Notes under the pieces: generated by a model | The model's database searches: none | Told to the model about the DNA's origin: nothing | Seen by the model: the letters and a program-made list of their open reading frames with translations, nothing else | In this document: positions 37,208-47,254 of the stretch, piece by piece | Layout of the letters: each line of letters opens with the position of its first letter | Position numbering within the stretch: position 1 is the first letter of the stretch | NCBI RefSeq assembly: GCF_903772925.1 | Contig: NZ_LR812090.1 | Coordinates: 810,629 to 874,628, forward strand | Reading direction: 5' to 3' | DNA: 64,000 bases | DNA from: Alteromonas macleodii | GTDB taxonomy: Bacteria > Pseudomonadota > Gammaproteobacteria > Enterobacterales > Alteromonadaceae | Made by a program: the position numbers and the translations under genes

Positions 37208-38385
37208 TATTTCTTGCCCGTTGTTACCAAATGGCCTTTATCATTAATCTTCGTCATAAAATAATCCTTTGACCAAAGTGCATCATGCCTTTCTTTAGTG
37301 AATGGAGCTTCATAGTATTTAACAGCGCCCTGGATGTCTTTGAGCGATTCTAGAGCGTTGCGCAACTCGTTAACTTGTATGCTATTTGCTTTATCGGCAG
37401 CGATAGCAATTAAATGAATTAAATCATATGCATGGGCTAAACCCGTGACTCCTTCAATAGCTGCTGCATCAATAAGTCCATATTTATTATAATAGGCTTC
37501 TAACAGTTGTTTAGCCTTGTTATTTTTCTGATGGTGGAAGTGAAACGTTTGAAGAACTGATATGTCGTGCTGATGGATAGGGTTGGCTAGTTGAGATGCG
37601 AACTGACCTGACGCTATACCCCAGTGAGAAACAACAGGAAGCGAGCTTAGGCCTTGTTCAGCCAATGCATCTACAACAACCACACCTTCAGGCACGTTGG
37701 TAACTAATATGACACTGTCTGCCTTCGAATCTTTTATCGCCTTAGCATCTTCAGAAAAATCTTTCTGTTGCCAATTAATCCAATAGGTTGCGCTAATGTT
37801 TACCCCTTGATCCTGTGCCGCTTTAGTTAAAGACTCAAGGTTAGAACGTCCCCATCCTGTTCGCTCTAGAACCAAAGCGACATTAGATAATTCTCTGGAT
37901 TTTACAAAGTCTATCAGTACAGACGCTGCTTCAGCGTCACGTATTGAGATTCGAAAAATGTTATTGGGGGAATGATCATTGTCTACTATGGGGGTGCCGG
38001 CGGCCCAGGGAACCAACATAAGAATATTCTTAGCATGTATAATATCAATTTCCGCAAGCACCACAGGAGTGTGTACTCCACCAATGACGGCTAGTAAATT
38101 TGGCATTTGCGCAAACTGTTCAATATTGTAAATACCGCGAGCAGGATTGCCTCGATGGTCTTTCGTAATCACTTTAAGTGTACGACCATGTATCCCCCCA
38201 TTTGCGTTAATTTCCTCGACGGCTAGCTCTACGCCTCGAGTAATAGCAACGCCTCCCTCTACAGCTACTGCCGAGAGATCTGCATCAATACCTATAATTA
38301 GCGGCTCTTGAGTACTTTTAGCTTGGCATGAATTAAAGAAGGATATAAAGCAGAGGAGCGCTGATAAAATAAGATGTACACGCAT
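37207..38385 (-). CDS. Type I periplasmic binding protein (Leu/Ile/Val-binding fold)
   Basis: 392 residues with a signal peptide (MRVHLILSALLCFISFFNSC, cleavage near CQA) and a Peripla_BP_6-type domain: EPLIIGIDADLSAVAVEGGV, then ITRGVELAVEEINANGGIHG and VVLAEIDIIHAKNILMLVPW. This fold binds amino acids, amides and similar small molecules. No permease or ATPase genes are adjacent; instead the hybrid kinase is translationally coupled. The protein therefore most likely presents its ligand to that sensor rather than to a transporter. The ligand is unknown. Confidence 0.88.
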   Translation of the reverse strand: MRVHLILSALLCFISFFNSCQAKSTQEPLIIGIDADLSAVAVEGGVAITRGVELAVEEINANGGIHGRTLKVITKDHRGNPARGIYNIEQFAQMPNLLAVIGGVHTPVVLAEIDIIHAKNILMLVPWAAGTPIVDNDHSPNNIFRISIRDAEAASVLIDFVKSRELSNVALVLERTGWGRSNLESLTKAAQDQGVNISATYWINWQQKDFSEDAKAIKDSKADSVILVTNVPEGVVVVDALAEQGLSSLPVVSHWGIASGQFASQLANPIHQHDISVLQTFHFHHQKNNKAKQLLEAYYNKYGLIDAAAIEGVTGLAHAYDLIHLIAIAADKANSIQVNELRNALESLKDIQGAVKYYEAPFTKERHDALWSKDYFMTKINDKGHLVTTGKK

Positions 38386-38718
38386 GGATTAGCCACCTGA
38401 TTGATTACCCTTAAAAGTGTATAGCAATGTGCTGAGCGTTTTATTATTTACGCATTATCCTTTAGTCTAAATTTGCTCATTGTGTGTACAGTTTTTCGAT
38501 GAAACACCCTTTATACTTCTTCTAGAGTTAAGCTTCTTGAAATAAGCCAATGTGGCACGATTCTACTATTGAACAAAAGGCGTGAAGCTAAATGGTTGTT
38601 TAGTGAACGGCTATGTGAGAGCGCAGAGCACGGTAAAAATTAAAAAATACCTGTGCCAGTGAGAAGGATATCCTCTTTTGCTAACACAAATTAAGGAGAA
38701 CAGTAGTTTGGAGTATAA
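38386..38718. promoter_or_regulatory. Intergenic region between binding protein and exonuclease genes
   Basis: 333 bp between divergent genes. No ORF, repeat or clear operator was recognised. Promoters for both neighbours are presumed here. The ribosome binding site of the exonuclease gene is GGAG at 38710-38713. Confidence 0.3.
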
Positions 38719-39222
38719 GTGCGAAATACAACATTGCCTACAATTATAGATGTGGAAGCAAGTGGATTTGGGGCGGCAAGTTACCCCATAGAAATAGGCA
38801 TTGTGCGCTATGATGGTGCAAAGTGGTGCAAACTACTGAGGCCATTTGACTCTTGGGTACACTGGGATACAAAAGCAGAATCGCTTCACGGCATCTCTCA
38901 ACAAATGTTACAAGCACGAGGTGAGGAGCCTCATAAAGTATGCGTTGAGCTTAATAATTTTCTGGGGAATACGGTTGTATACAGTGATGGATGGGTGGTA
39001 GATAACCCTTGGCTGATAAAGCTGTACTCGGTTGCGCAAATTGAAATGTCGTTCACTTGCCGCGCCCTCGAATATATATTGAGTGAGTCTCAAATGGATA
39101 ATTGGCACGACGTCAAAAACAGTCTTTCCGCTGAACTAGACGTAAAGCGTCATCGGGCGAGTTCTGATGCAATGATAATTCAGCAAACCTATGCTAAAAC
39201 AATGGCGCTCACTCAGAAGTGA
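38719..39222 (+). CDS. DnaQ-like 3'-5' exonuclease (DEDDh)
   Basis: 167 residues from a GTG at 38719 with GGAG just upstream. The DEDDh exonuclease signature is visible: PTIIDVEASGFGAASYPIEI (Exo I, D-x-E), a middle segment with VVYSDGWVVDNPWL (Exo II Asp), and HRASSDAMI (Exo III, H-x4-D). It is a stand-alone exonuclease domain, not fused to a polymerase. Substrate and role (DNA repair or small RNA/oligonucleotide degradation) cannot be stated. Confidence 0.82.
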   Translation: MRNTTLPTIIDVEASGFGAASYPIEIGIVRYDGAKWCKLLRPFDSWVHWDTKAESLHGISQQMLQARGEEPHKVCVELNNFLGNTVVYSDGWVVDNPWLIKLYSVAQIEMSFTCRALEYILSESQMDNWHDVKNSLSAELDVKRHRASSDAMIIQQTYAKTMALTQK

Positions 39223-39298
39223 TTCTGTGCTGCCTTTTCAGTAAGGGAAGCGCAATTTTGGCGTCGCGGCCTTCGCTAAGCCATAGGTAGTTATATTC

Positions 39299-39769
39299 CT
39301 AGAACAGGTAATTAACACCTAAAGAAAGCGCCATATTCTCTTCTTCTCCAACTTGTCTATGCTCTAGCTCTACGGCCATGTTTAATCCTTCGCTTTGGCC
39401 AAGCAGCCAACCTAATCGCGTAAAAGTACCTACATCGTGCGGTAAATAAAGCCACTCGGCATAATGTTGAAAAGCGGTATTATTTGTTTTGTAGGTTGCA
39501 TAAACCTTCTGCGGCACCCAAGTGTTGAAACGCCGGCTGGCGCTAAACATACCTTGTGAGCCCGCTGGATAGGTATAAGTGTTATCGTAAAGGTAGGTTT
39601 CGGTCGTGGATTGAACGCGGTACATACTGTTTAGCTGCCACCGAGCTATCTTCTTGCTCTTAAACTGAATTGGGCTGTAGTTGGTATTATTTACTTCCGC
39701 GAACGCGGGCAAGGCCGTTATTGAGACAGCCAGTGCAAAGGCGAGGAAAATACCAGTAACCATATTCAT
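39299..39769 (-). CDS. Small envelope protein of unknown function
   Basis: 156 residues from the ATG at 39769 (MNMVTGIFLAFALAVSITAL, a signal peptide ending near PAFAEV). A longer in-frame start at 39862 places 31 polar residues before the signal and is less likely. The mature part is rich in Tyr, Trp and Thr with alternating polarity (ARWQLNSMYRVQSTTETYLY) and ends in NYLF, as in small outer-membrane beta-barrels. No family is recognised. It is downstream of metK on the same strand but separated from it by a strong terminator. Confidence 0.65.
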   Translation of the reverse strand: MNMVTGIFLAFALAVSITALPAFAEVNNTNYSPIQFKSKKIARWQLNSMYRVQSTTETYLYDNTYTYPAGSQGMFSASRRFNTWVPQKVYATYKTNNTAFQHYAEWLYLPHDVGTFTRLGWLLGQSEGLNMAVELEHRQVGEEENMALSLGVNYLF

Positions 39770-39931
39770 GGAAGAGCCCAAGTTGTTGTTATCATGGCTT
39801 GTAAACAACCAGTAACTACAAGCAATAGTGTGTTCGTTATTTAAGCATAGACCCAAAAACAAAGGTTGGAAATAGCCTTTACCGTTTTTAATCTAGCTGG
39901 CTAGCTTGTTTAACTTGAAAGACTTCAACGA

Positions 39932-39988
39932 AAAACGCCGCCAGGCTGCATAGCTTCAATGTAAAGCGTAACAACCTAGCGGCGTTTT
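39932..39988. terminator. Terminator downstream of metK
   Basis: A 14-bp stem with one mismatch (AAAACGCCGCCAGG, 39932-39945, with 39975-39988) follows the metK stop on the minus strand and ends in a T run there. A second small hairpin, AATAAGC/GCTTATT, at 39990-40010 lies just before it. Confidence 0.8.
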
Positions 39989-40013
39989 CAATAAGCGTTA
40001 TATGCTTATTGGG

Positions 40014-41159
40014 TTAGACCGAAGCTTTCAGTGCTTCTGCTTTATCCGTTGCTTCCCATGGGAATTCGTTACGACCAAAGTGACCGTATGCAGCTGTTGG
40101 GCGGTATATAGGGCGCTCAAGGTTAAGCATTTGGATAAGGCCGTAAGGGCGCAGGTCGAAATGTTCACGCACTAATGCTACCAATGTTTTTTCATCTACT
40201 ACACCTGTACCAAAAGTATCGATGCTGATAGAGGTCGGCTCTGCAACACCAATGGCGTAAGACACTTGGATTTCACAGCGCTTTGCAAGACCTGCTGCAA
40301 CAATGTTCTTAGCAACGTAACGACCCGCGTATGCTGCACTGCGGTCTACTTTAGATGGATCTTTACCAGAAAACGCGCCACCTCCGTGGCGAGCCATACC
40401 ACCGTAAGTGTCTACGATGATTTTACGGCCTGTCAGACCACAGTCGCCCATTGGGCCACCGATAACGAATCGACCTGTTGGGTTAATGTGAAAGCGCGTA
40501 TTTCCATCAATCCATTCGCTTGGTAGTACTGGCTTGATGATTTCTTCCATTACCGCTTCGCGAACCGTTTCAGTGCTTACTGAATCGCAGTGTTGGGTAG
40601 AAAGTACAATAGCGTCAATGCCCACTGGCTTGTCGTTTTCGTACTTAAAAGTGATTTGGCTTTTTGCGTCTGGACGCAACCAGTCTAGTTTGCCAGATTT
40701 ACGTACTTCCGCTTGTTTTTGTACAAGGCGGTGAGAGTACGTGATAGGTGCCGGCATAAGTACATCAGTTTCATCGCTAGCGTAACCGAACATTAGGCCT
40801 TGGTCGCCCGCACCTTGTTCTTCTAGGCTTGCACGGTCGACACCTTGATTAATATCAGGAGACTGTTTACCAATAGCATTTAATACGGCACATGAATCGG
40901 CGTCAAAGCCCATGTCTGAGTGCGTATAGCCAATTTCTTTTACTGTTTTGCGAGTAAGCTCTTCAATGTCTACCCATGCAGAAGTGGTAACTTCACCACC
41001 TACTAAAACCATACCGGTTTTTACATACGTTTCGCAGGCCACCCGAGCGCGAGGATCTTGTTCTAATATAGCGTCAAGAACCGCATCTGAGATCTGATCA
41101 GCAATTTTGTCCGGATGTCCTTCAGACACTGACTCGGATGTGAATAAATGCGTGGCCAT
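40014..41159 (-). CDS. metK: S-adenosylmethionine synthetase
   Basis: 381 residues. Begins [20 protein letters not shown] (ATP-binding His and Asp). The [15 protein letters not shown] hexapeptide-type loop and the P-loop-like [19 protein letters not shown] are intact. The enzyme makes SAM from methionine and ATP as a tetramer in the cytoplasm. The start has GGAG upstream. Four tandem met boxes lie 64-95 bp upstream of the start codon, indicating control by the MetJ repressor rather than a SAM riboswitch. It is divergent from tkt, a conserved arrangement. Confidence 0.97.
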   Translation of the reverse strand: MATHLFTSESVSEGHPDKIADQISDAVLDAILEQDPRARVACETYVKTGMVLVGGEVTTSAWVDIEELTRKTVKEIGYTHSDMGFDADSCAVLNAIGKQSPDINQGVDRASLEEQGAGDQGLMFGYASDETDVLMPAPITYSHRLVQKQAEVRKSGKLDWLRPDAKSQITFKYENDKPVGIDAIVLSTQHCDSVSTETVREAVMEEIIKPVLPSEWIDGNTRFHINPTGRFVIGGPMGDCGLTGRKIIVDTYGGMARHGGGAFSGKDPSKVDRSAAYAGRYVAKNIVAAGLAKRCEIQVSYAIGVAEPTSISIDTFGTGVVDEKTLVALVREHFDLRPYGLIQMLNLERPIYRPTAAYGHFGRNEFPWEATDKAEALKASV

Positions 41160-41554
41160 AAATGCTCCGTAAGCGTTAAATTATCAAAATAGTCGTATAT
41201 TGTACTAAAACAAGTTATAAATACCAGTCTTTACTTCTAGACGTCTAAAAGTCTCTTTGTTACGAATAGTTGACATAACCCGATCATTTTTGGGGTTATT
41301 TCGATGTATAACAAAGACAAAGACATTAAGTGTTATCGACAATACCGTGGGCTTTATAAGCTTCTTTGATGTTTTTGGATTTACTTTCGATAATGGCAAT
41401 GAAAATCCATTGAACTGAAAGGTGGCATGGGTAAGAATAGCCTCACATTCAAAAGTGCCTAGAAGTAGAGCAAGAGCAGACAATTGATGTTCCCCAATGC
41501 TCACATCAATTACTATCGTGGTACCAAAAGATACAAAATAAATCAGGAGACAAC
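41160..41554. other. Divergent metK-tkt intergenic region
   Basis: 395 bp without a supported gene. It contains the met boxes (41223-41254). A possible rightward promoter for tkt consists of TTGACA (41270-41275) and GGTTAT (41294-41299, spacing 18). The remaining 250 bp ahead of tkt are AT-rich with no recognised motif. Confidence 0.4.
41223..41254. promoter_or_regulatory. Tandem met boxes (MetJ operator) upstream of metK
   Basis: Four contiguous 8-mers read ACCAGTCT, TTACTTCT, AGACGTCT and AAAAGTCT. The third equals the MetJ consensus AGACGTCT exactly, and the others match at five to six positions. Tandem contiguous met boxes are the known form of MetJ operators. They lie where they would block metK transcription. 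Confidence 0.75.
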
Positions 41555-43546
41555 ATGCCCTCTCGTCGTGAACTCGCCAATGCTATCCGTGCATTAAGCA
41601 TGGATGCCGTTCAACAAGCTAAATCTGGTCACCCAGGTGCCCCAATGGGGATGGCTGATATCGCACAGGTACTATGGGGTGATTTCTTATCACACAATCC
41701 TGCGAACCCATCTTGGGCCAACCGCGACCGCTTTGTACTTTCAAACGGCCACGGCTCGATGCTGTTGTACTCTCTACTTCACCTTTCAGGCTATGAATTG
41801 CCTATTGAAGAGCTGAAGAACTTCCGTCAGCTACATTCTAAAACGCCTGGTCACCCAGAGTACGGTTATGCACCCGGTGTTGAAACCACCACTGGCCCGT
41901 TAGGTCAGGGTATTAGCAACGCTGTAGGTATGGCGCTTGCTGAAAAAGTACTTGCTGCGCAATTTAACAAAGACGGTCACACTATTGTTGATCACCACAC
42001 CTATGCATTCCTAGGCGACGGCTGTTTGATGGAAGGTATTTCTCATGAGACATGTTCACTAGCCGGTACACTAGGCCTTGGTAAGCTTATCGCTTTTTGG
42101 GATGACAACGGCATTTCAATTGATGGTGAAGTAGAAGGTTGGTTCACTGACGATACACCAGCACGCTTTAAGAGCTACGGCTGGGAAGTGATCGAAGGCG
42201 TTGACGGTCACGATGCTGAGCAAGTCAAAGCCGCCATTGAAAAGGCGCAAGCGAATACGGCGCAGCCTACACTTATTTGTTGTAAAACCACCATTGGTTT
42301 CGGCTCGCCTAATAAAGAAGGTACAGAGTCTTGCCACGGTGCACCACTAGGTGAAGATGAAATTGTCGCTACACGTGAAAAGCTTGGCTGGAGCCACGGC
42401 GCGTTCGAAATTCCAGACGATATCTACGCGGGCTGGGATGGTAAAGACAAAGGCTCAAAAGCGGAAAGCGCATGGAACGACGCTTTCGCAGCATACGAAG
42501 CCGAATACCCAGAGCTTGCAGCAGAATTCAAACGCCGTGTAAATGGCGAACTGCCAGCAGATTTCAGCGACAAAGCAGACGCTATCATCGCTGAGCTTCA
42601 AGCTAACCCTCAAAACATTGCTTCACGTAAAGCGTCGCAAAATGCATTAAACGCGTTTGGTCCGTTACTTCCTGAGCTATTAGGCGGCTCTGCCGACCTT
42701 GCTGGTTCTAACCTAACCATTTGGGAAGGCAGTAAAGGCGTTGAAGCAAACGATGCATCAGGTAACTACATTTATTACGGTGTACGTGAATTTGGTATGT
42801 CTGCCATGATGAATGGTATTGCCCTTCACGGTGGCTTTAAGGCATACGGTGCAACTTTCCTAATGTTTATGGAATATGCACGTAATGCGGTACGCATGGC
42901 GGCGCTAATGAAGCAGCCTGCAATTTTCGTTTACACCCACGATTCAATTGGTCTAGGTGAAGACGGCCCAACGCACCAGCCGGTAGAGCAGGTGGTTGCG
43001 CTACGAGCTACGCCTAACCTTGATAACTGGCGTCCTTGTGATCAGGTTGAGTCTGCTGTGTCGTGGAAGTCTGCCATTGAGCGCACTGACGGACCAACAA
43101 CGCTAATCTTCACGCGTCAAGGCTTAGCGCAGCAAGAACGAACGGCTCAACAAGTTGCAGATATTGCTAAAGGCGGTTACGTACTTAAAGATTGCGAAGG
43201 TACACCTGAGCTTATTCTTATTGGTACCGGTTCTGAAGTTCAGCTTGCCGTTGAAGCAGCAGCGAAACTAACCGAGCAGGGCAAAGCCGTTCGCGTAGTA
43301 TCTATGCCATCAACTGACGTATTTGACCGTCAGTCTGCTGACTACCGAGAAAGCGTACTGCCGTCTAGTGTTGTAAAACGTGTAGCGGTTGAAGCCTTGT
43401 CTAAAGACAGCTGGTACAAGTACGTCGGCTTTAACGGCGCTATCGTAGGTATGGACACCTTTGGTGAGTCTGCACCTGCGGGCGACCTGTTCAAGCACTT
43501 CAACATTACCACTGACGCTGTAGTAGAGGCTGCACTGTCTCTGTAA
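41555..43546 (+). CDS. tkt: Transketolase
   Basis: 663 residues, standard length. Features: N-terminal [20 protein letters not shown], thiamine diphosphate site [14 protein letters not shown] with DDNG, the pyrimidine-domain [20 protein letters not shown] and catalytic/substrate His residues (HPGAPMG, GHGSM). It shifts two-carbon units between sugars in the non-oxidative pentose phosphate pathway. The gene starts the tkt-epd-pgk-aldolase run and is 18 bp before epd. Confidence 0.97.
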   Translation: MPSRRELANAIRALSMDAVQQAKSGHPGAPMGMADIAQVLWGDFLSHNPANPSWANRDRFVLSNGHGSMLLYSLLHLSGYELPIEELKNFRQLHSKTPGHPEYGYAPGVETTTGPLGQGISNAVGMALAEKVLAAQFNKDGHTIVDHHTYAFLGDGCLMEGISHETCSLAGTLGLGKLIAFWDDNGISIDGEVEGWFTDDTPARFKSYGWEVIEGVDGHDAEQVKAAIEKAQANTAQPTLICCKTTIGFGSPNKEGTESCHGAPLGEDEIVATREKLGWSHGAFEIPDDIYAGWDGKDKGSKAESAWNDAFAAYEAEYPELAAEFKRRVNGELPADFSDKADAIIAELQANPQNIASRKASQNALNAFGPLLPELLGGSADLAGSNLTIWEGSKGVEANDASGNYIYYGVREFGMSAMMNGIALHGGFKAYGATFLMFMEYARNAVRMAALMKQPAIFVYTHDSIGLGEDGPTHQPVEQVVALRATPNLDNWRPCDQVESAVSWKSAIERTDGPTTLIFTRQGLAQQERTAQQVADIAKGGYVLKDCEGTPELILIGTGSEVQLAVEAAAKLTEQGKAVRVVSMPSTDVFDRQSADYRESVLPSSVVKRVAVEALSKDSWYKYVGFNGAIVGMDTFGESAPAGDLFKHFNITTDAVVEAALSL

Positions 43547-43564
43547 GAGGTAATAGATAAGCCT

Positions 43565-44575
43565 ATGGTAAATATTGCCATAAATGGGTTTGGTCGTATT
43601 GGTCGTAACGTATTGCGCGCACTTTATGAAAGTGAGCGCAATAACGAATTTAAAATTGTGGCCATTAACGACATTGCTAAACCCGAGGGCATAGCACATT
43701 TACTTAAATACGATACCGCCCACGGGCGGTTCCGTTTTGATGTGGCCTTAGAAAACAACACGCTTAATGTGGCAGGCGACGATATTACGTTGCTCGCGAT
43801 AAGCGATATTAAAGACCTACCCTGGGAAGACTTAGGCATTGATATTGTGCTTGAGTGTACGGGAAAGTTCGATGACAGAGCATCGGGGCAAGCCCATTTA
43901 GATGCGGGCGCTGGCAAAGTGCTGTTCTCGTCACCCGGGTCACCAGATTTAGACAATACGGTCATTTTTGGTACCAACGAAGACACGTTGACCAGTGAAC
44001 AAAAATTAGTCTCCAACGGCTCTTGTACCACGAACTGCATTGTTCCGGTTATTCAAGCGCTAGACGCCGCGTTCGGTGTTGAAAGTGGTACGATCACAAC
44101 CATTCACGCGTCTATGCACGACCAGCAAGTTATCGACGCCTATCACGAAGATTTGCGAAGAACCCGTGCTGCAAGTCAGTCGATTATTCCCGTTGATACC
44201 CGACTTGCTGCCGGTATAGAGCGCATTCTGCCTAAGTTTGCGGGAAAATTCGAAGCCATTGCCGTACGTGTACCTACTATCAATGTTACTGCTATGGACT
44301 TAAGCGTAACGCTTCAGTCTAAGGTAACTATTGAACAAGTGAATCAAGCACTTCGCAATGCAAAAGCAGGGCGATTGCAGGGCATTTTGGACTACACCGA
44401 AGAGCCTTTGGTGTCGGTAGATTTCAATCACGACCCTCACTCGTGTATTGTAGATGGCACACAAACGAGAGTCAGTCACAAACAGCTGGTTAAAACACTG
44501 GTGTGGTGTGACAACGAATGGGGTTTTGCAAACCGTATGCTCGATACCGCTAAAGTGATGTTCGACGCAAAATAA
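43565..44575 (+). CDS. epd: D-erythrose-4-phosphate dehydrogenase
   Basis: 336 residues of the GAPDH superfamily. NAD-binding [18 protein letters not shown], catalytic Cys in [18 protein letters not shown], and the Epd-type segment [20 protein letters not shown], which differs from true GapA (where a longer Lys-rich loop occurs). It oxidises erythrose 4-phosphate to 4-phosphoerythronate for pyridoxal phosphate synthesis. Its position between tkt and pgk is the conserved epd position in gammaproteobacteria. GapA activity cannot be fully excluded. Confidence 0.92.
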   Translation: MVNIAINGFGRIGRNVLRALYESERNNEFKIVAINDIAKPEGIAHLLKYDTAHGRFRFDVALENNTLNVAGDDITLLAISDIKDLPWEDLGIDIVLECTGKFDDRASGQAHLDAGAGKVLFSSPGSPDLDNTVIFGTNEDTLTSEQKLVSNGSCTTNCIVPVIQALDAAFGVESGTITTIHASMHDQQVIDAYHEDLRRTRAASQSIIPVDTRLAAGIERILPKFAGKFEAIAVRVPTINVTAMDLSVTLQSKVTIEQVNQALRNAKAGRLQGILDYTEEPLVSVDFNHDPHSCIVDGTQTRVSHKQLVKTLVWCDNEWGFANRMLDTAKVMFDAK

Positions 44576-44692
44576 AGCATTGATGCTGCCAAGGGTTGGT
44601 AGCACCAGCCCGCGCAGCTTTCACAGTTAATTTGAGCGTGTTTCACTTGTTTTGACACGTTCTACTGAATTTAAATTAACATAGGAAAGACG

Positions 44693-45868
44693 ATGGCAAT
44701 TCCAAGCATGAGCGATATGGCCCTAAATGGCCAGCGCGTACTAATTAGACAAGATTTAAATGTGCCGGTAAAAGACGGCAAAGTAACTTCAGATGCGCGT
44801 ATCAAAGCATCTATTCCTACTATTAAAGCAGCACTAGACGCTGGTGCAGCAGTTATGGTGATGTCTCACCTTGGTCGCCCTACTGAAGGCGAGCCTGCTG
44901 ATGAGTTTTCTCTTCAACCTGTTGTTGATTACCTTAACGACGCCCTAGACGTACAGGTTAAGCTTGTTAAAGACTACCTAGATGGCGTTGAGCTTGCAGA
45001 CGGCGAACTGGTTATCCTTGAAAACGTACGTTTTAATAACGGCGAAAAGAAGGACGACGAAACGTTAGCGAAACAGTACGCAGCACTTTGCGATATTTTC
45101 GTTATGGATGCCTTTGGCACCGCTCACCGCGCACAAGCGTCTACCCACGGCGTTGCCAAATTTGCACCAAAAGCCTGTGCTGGCCCATTACTTGCTGCTG
45201 AATTAGATGCACTGGGTAAAGCGCTAGACAACCCTAAGCGCCCAATGGTTGCTATTGTCGGTGGTTCAAAAGTATCGACCAAGCTAACCGTACTAAAAAC
45301 ACTAGCTGAAAAAGTTGACCAGTTAATTGTAGGTGGCGGTATCGCCAATACCTTTATTGCGGCGCAAGGGCATAATGTAGGTAAGTCGCTAGTTGAAATG
45401 GACCTTACCGAGCAAGCCACGCAGCTTATGAATGAAGCACAGGCAAATGGCGGTAATATTCCAGTGCCGACTGACGTAGTAGTAGGCAAAGCGTTTGATG
45501 AAAATACTGAAGCGACGCTAAAAGTAGTCAGTGATGTTGCTGATGACGATATGATTTTTGATATCGGCCCAGACTCTTCAAAAGCGTTAGAAGACATTAT
45601 TAAAAACGCGGGTACTATCGTATGGAATGGCCCGGTAGGCGTATTTGAATTTGATCAGTTCAGTGCTGGCACGAAAGCGCTTTCAGAAGCAATTGCAGCA
45701 AGCGACGCATTCTCAATTGCAGGTGGTGGTGATACACTAGCAGCAGTTGATAAATACGGAATTGCCGATAAGGTTTCTTATATTTCAACAGGTGGTGGCG
45801 CGTTCCTCGAATTCTTGGAAGGTAAAACACTACCAGCGGTAGCAGTACTAGAAGAAAAAAATAAATAA
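44693..45868 (+). CDS. pgk: Phosphoglycerate kinase
   Basis: 391 residues. Begins [20 protein letters not shown] and contains [26 protein letters not shown], the hinge and nucleotide-binding [26 protein letters not shown] and [13 protein letters not shown] with [13 protein letters not shown] near the C-terminus. It transfers phosphate between 1,3-bisphosphoglycerate and ADP in glycolysis and gluconeogenesis. It follows epd by 117 bp and ends in an intrinsic terminator. Confidence 0.97.
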   Translation: MAIPSMSDMALNGQRVLIRQDLNVPVKDGKVTSDARIKASIPTIKAALDAGAAVMVMSHLGRPTEGEPADEFSLQPVVDYLNDALDVQVKLVKDYLDGVELADGELVILENVRFNNGEKKDDETLAKQYAALCDIFVMDAFGTAHRAQASTHGVAKFAPKACAGPLLAAELDALGKALDNPKRPMVAIVGGSKVSTKLTVLKTLAEKVDQLIVGGGIANTFIAAQGHNVGKSLVEMDLTEQATQLMNEAQANGGNIPVPTDVVVGKAFDENTEATLKVVSDVADDDMIFDIGPDSSKALEDIIKNAGTIVWNGPVGVFEFDQFSAGTKALSEAIAASDAFSIAGGGDTLAAVDKYGIADKVSYISTGGGAFLEFLEGKTLPAVAVLEEKNK

Positions 45869-45872
45869 GCCT

Positions 45873-45902
45873 AAACGCTGCACTTTTAAGCAGCGTTTTA
45901 TA
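45873..45902 (+). terminator. Intrinsic terminator after pgk
   Basis: Stem AAACGCTGC (45873-45881) with GCAGCGTTT (45890-45898), an 8-nt loop, then TTTTA. Confidence 0.85.
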
Positions 45903-46050
45903 GCGCTAGAGAGCTCATAGAAGCTCCTAAAAGCTAAGGCCTAGTGCACATGTTGCCCCACTATGTGTCACGCTCAGTAACAGCATTCTGAGCGTGACCA
46001 TTTAATCGGAAACGATTACATCTGCGAAACAGTGAAGTACGCAGATATAA

Positions 46051-46133
46051 ATACCAATCTTATTACAGATGTGTTTACTTAAGGTGTCGGCGTGCCGTGT
46101 CTGAGACAAACAGATCTTTAATAGAATTGGTAT
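46051..46133. repeat. MITE-like inverted-repeat element
   Basis: Terminal arms ATACCAATCTTATTA (46051-46065) and TAATAGAATTGGTAT (46119-46133) are inverted repeats matching at 13 of 15 positions. An inner palindrome, CGGCGTGCCG, lies near the centre. Ends in ATACCAAT/ATTGGTAT remind me of short dispersed repeats of Alteromonadales. It has no coding capacity. It may be a non-autonomous element or a regulatory hairpin of the aldolase gene. Confidence 0.5.
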
Positions 46134-46189
46134 AACAATAAACCCTACACCTGTCTATTAAGGCAGTAATATACAAAAGGAGTGTTGCA

Positions 46190-47089
46190 ATGGCATCACA
46201 AGCTCAGCAGGCAATGTTGGATAAACTGAAAACACAAACCGGTTTTATTGCAGCGTTAGATCAAAGCGGCGGTAGTACACCTAAAGCGTTACGCTTATAT
46301 GGCATCGAAGAGTCTGAATACAGCTCAGACGAAGAGATGTTTAATCTAGTTCACGAAATGCGTACGCGCATTATCACCAGCACCCCTTTTAGCGGCGAGC
46401 GCGTTCTTGGCGCAATCTTATTTGAAAACACCCTTGATAGAGAAATTGAAGGCATGTCTACTGCGCACTTCTTGTGGCAGAAAAAGCGTGTTATTCCTTT
46501 CTTAAAGGTTGATAAAGGATTGGCTGAAGAAAGCAACGGCGTACAGATAATGAAGCCAATACCAGGTCTAGATGCTCTGCTTGCTAAAGCGGTAGCGCAA
46601 GACGTATTCGGCACTAAGATGCGCAGTGTGGTAAAGCTTGCGAATCATCAAGGTATCAAAGATGTCGTTGCTCAGCAATTTGAAGTTGGTAAGCAAATTC
46701 TAGCTGCTGGCCTTGTCCCAATTATCGAGCCAGAAGTTGATATTCACAGCCCGCAAAAAGCAGAAGCTGAAGCGCTACTTAAGTTAGAGATCCTAACCCA
46801 GCTTAATCTTCTTAGCGAAGGCGAAGAAGTGATGCTTAAGCTAACGCTACCAACCGAAGCTAACTTTTATAAAGAGCTTGTTGATCACCCTCGCGTACTT
46901 AAAGTGGTTGCACTTTCTGGTGGCTACAGCCGTGACGACGCAAACGCGAAACTAACAGAAAACCAAGGCATGATCGCGAGCTTCTCTCGTGCTTTAACCG
47001 AAGGTGTATCTGCACAGCAATCTCAAGAAGAGTTTGAAGCAACGCTAGATAAAGCGATTGAAGGTATTTACCAAGCTTCTAAAGCCTAG
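46190..47089 (+). CDS. fda: Fructose-bisphosphate aldolase class I (Fda type)
   Basis: 299 residues that follow the Staphylococcus-type class I aldolase closely: [60 protein letters not shown] and the Schiff-base Lys region [17 protein letters not shown], with [13 protein letters not shown] near the phosphate site. It cleaves fructose 1,6-bisphosphate without a metal. In most gammaproteobacteria the gene after pgk is the zinc-dependent class II fbaA. Here a non-homologous enzyme occupies that place. Confidence 0.93.
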   Translation: MASQAQQAMLDKLKTQTGFIAALDQSGGSTPKALRLYGIEESEYSSDEEMFNLVHEMRTRIITSTPFSGERVLGAILFENTLDREIEGMSTAHFLWQKKRVIPFLKVDKGLAEESNGVQIMKPIPGLDALLAKAVAQDVFGTKMRSVVKLANHQGIKDVVAQQFEVGKQILAAGLVPIIEPEVDIHSPQKAEAEALLKLEILTQLNLLSEGEEVMLKLTLPTEANFYKELVDHPRVLKVVALSGGYSRDDANAKLTENQGMIASFSRALTEGVSAQQSQEEFEATLDKAIEGIYQASKA

Positions 47090-47113
47090 ACCTTCTCTTA
47101 ACTTGTTTATTAC

Positions 47114-47141
47114 AAAGGGCGCTATTCAGCGCTCTTTTTGT
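47114..47141 (+). terminator. Intrinsic terminator after aldolase
   Basis: Stem AAAGGGCGCT with AGCGCTCTTT (one G-U pair), loop ATTC, then TTTTTGTTT. Confidence 0.85.
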
Positions 47142-47254
47142 TTATATTAACGCATTCAATTCAAAGCCTGTTGTCAAAAAAAAGGGGACTGTGTAGCATT
47201 TCGCGCCATTGTCATTGCTTGATATCATTGAAGCCTAGTATTGGAAGTAAACTG

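Larger units (their letters stand above)
45869..46189. other. pgk to aldolase intergenic region
   Basis: 321 bp holding the pgk terminator, an 83-bp inverted-repeat element (46051-46133) and the aldolase ribosome binding site AAAGGAG (46174-46180). The terminator and gap imply that the aldolase has its own promoter. Confidence 0.5.

Noticed and set aside
41205..41504. 99-residue minus-strand ORF between metK and tkt
   Set aside because: It lies over the met boxes and promoter region, lacks family features and a good ribosome binding site, and would leave no room for the metK promoter.
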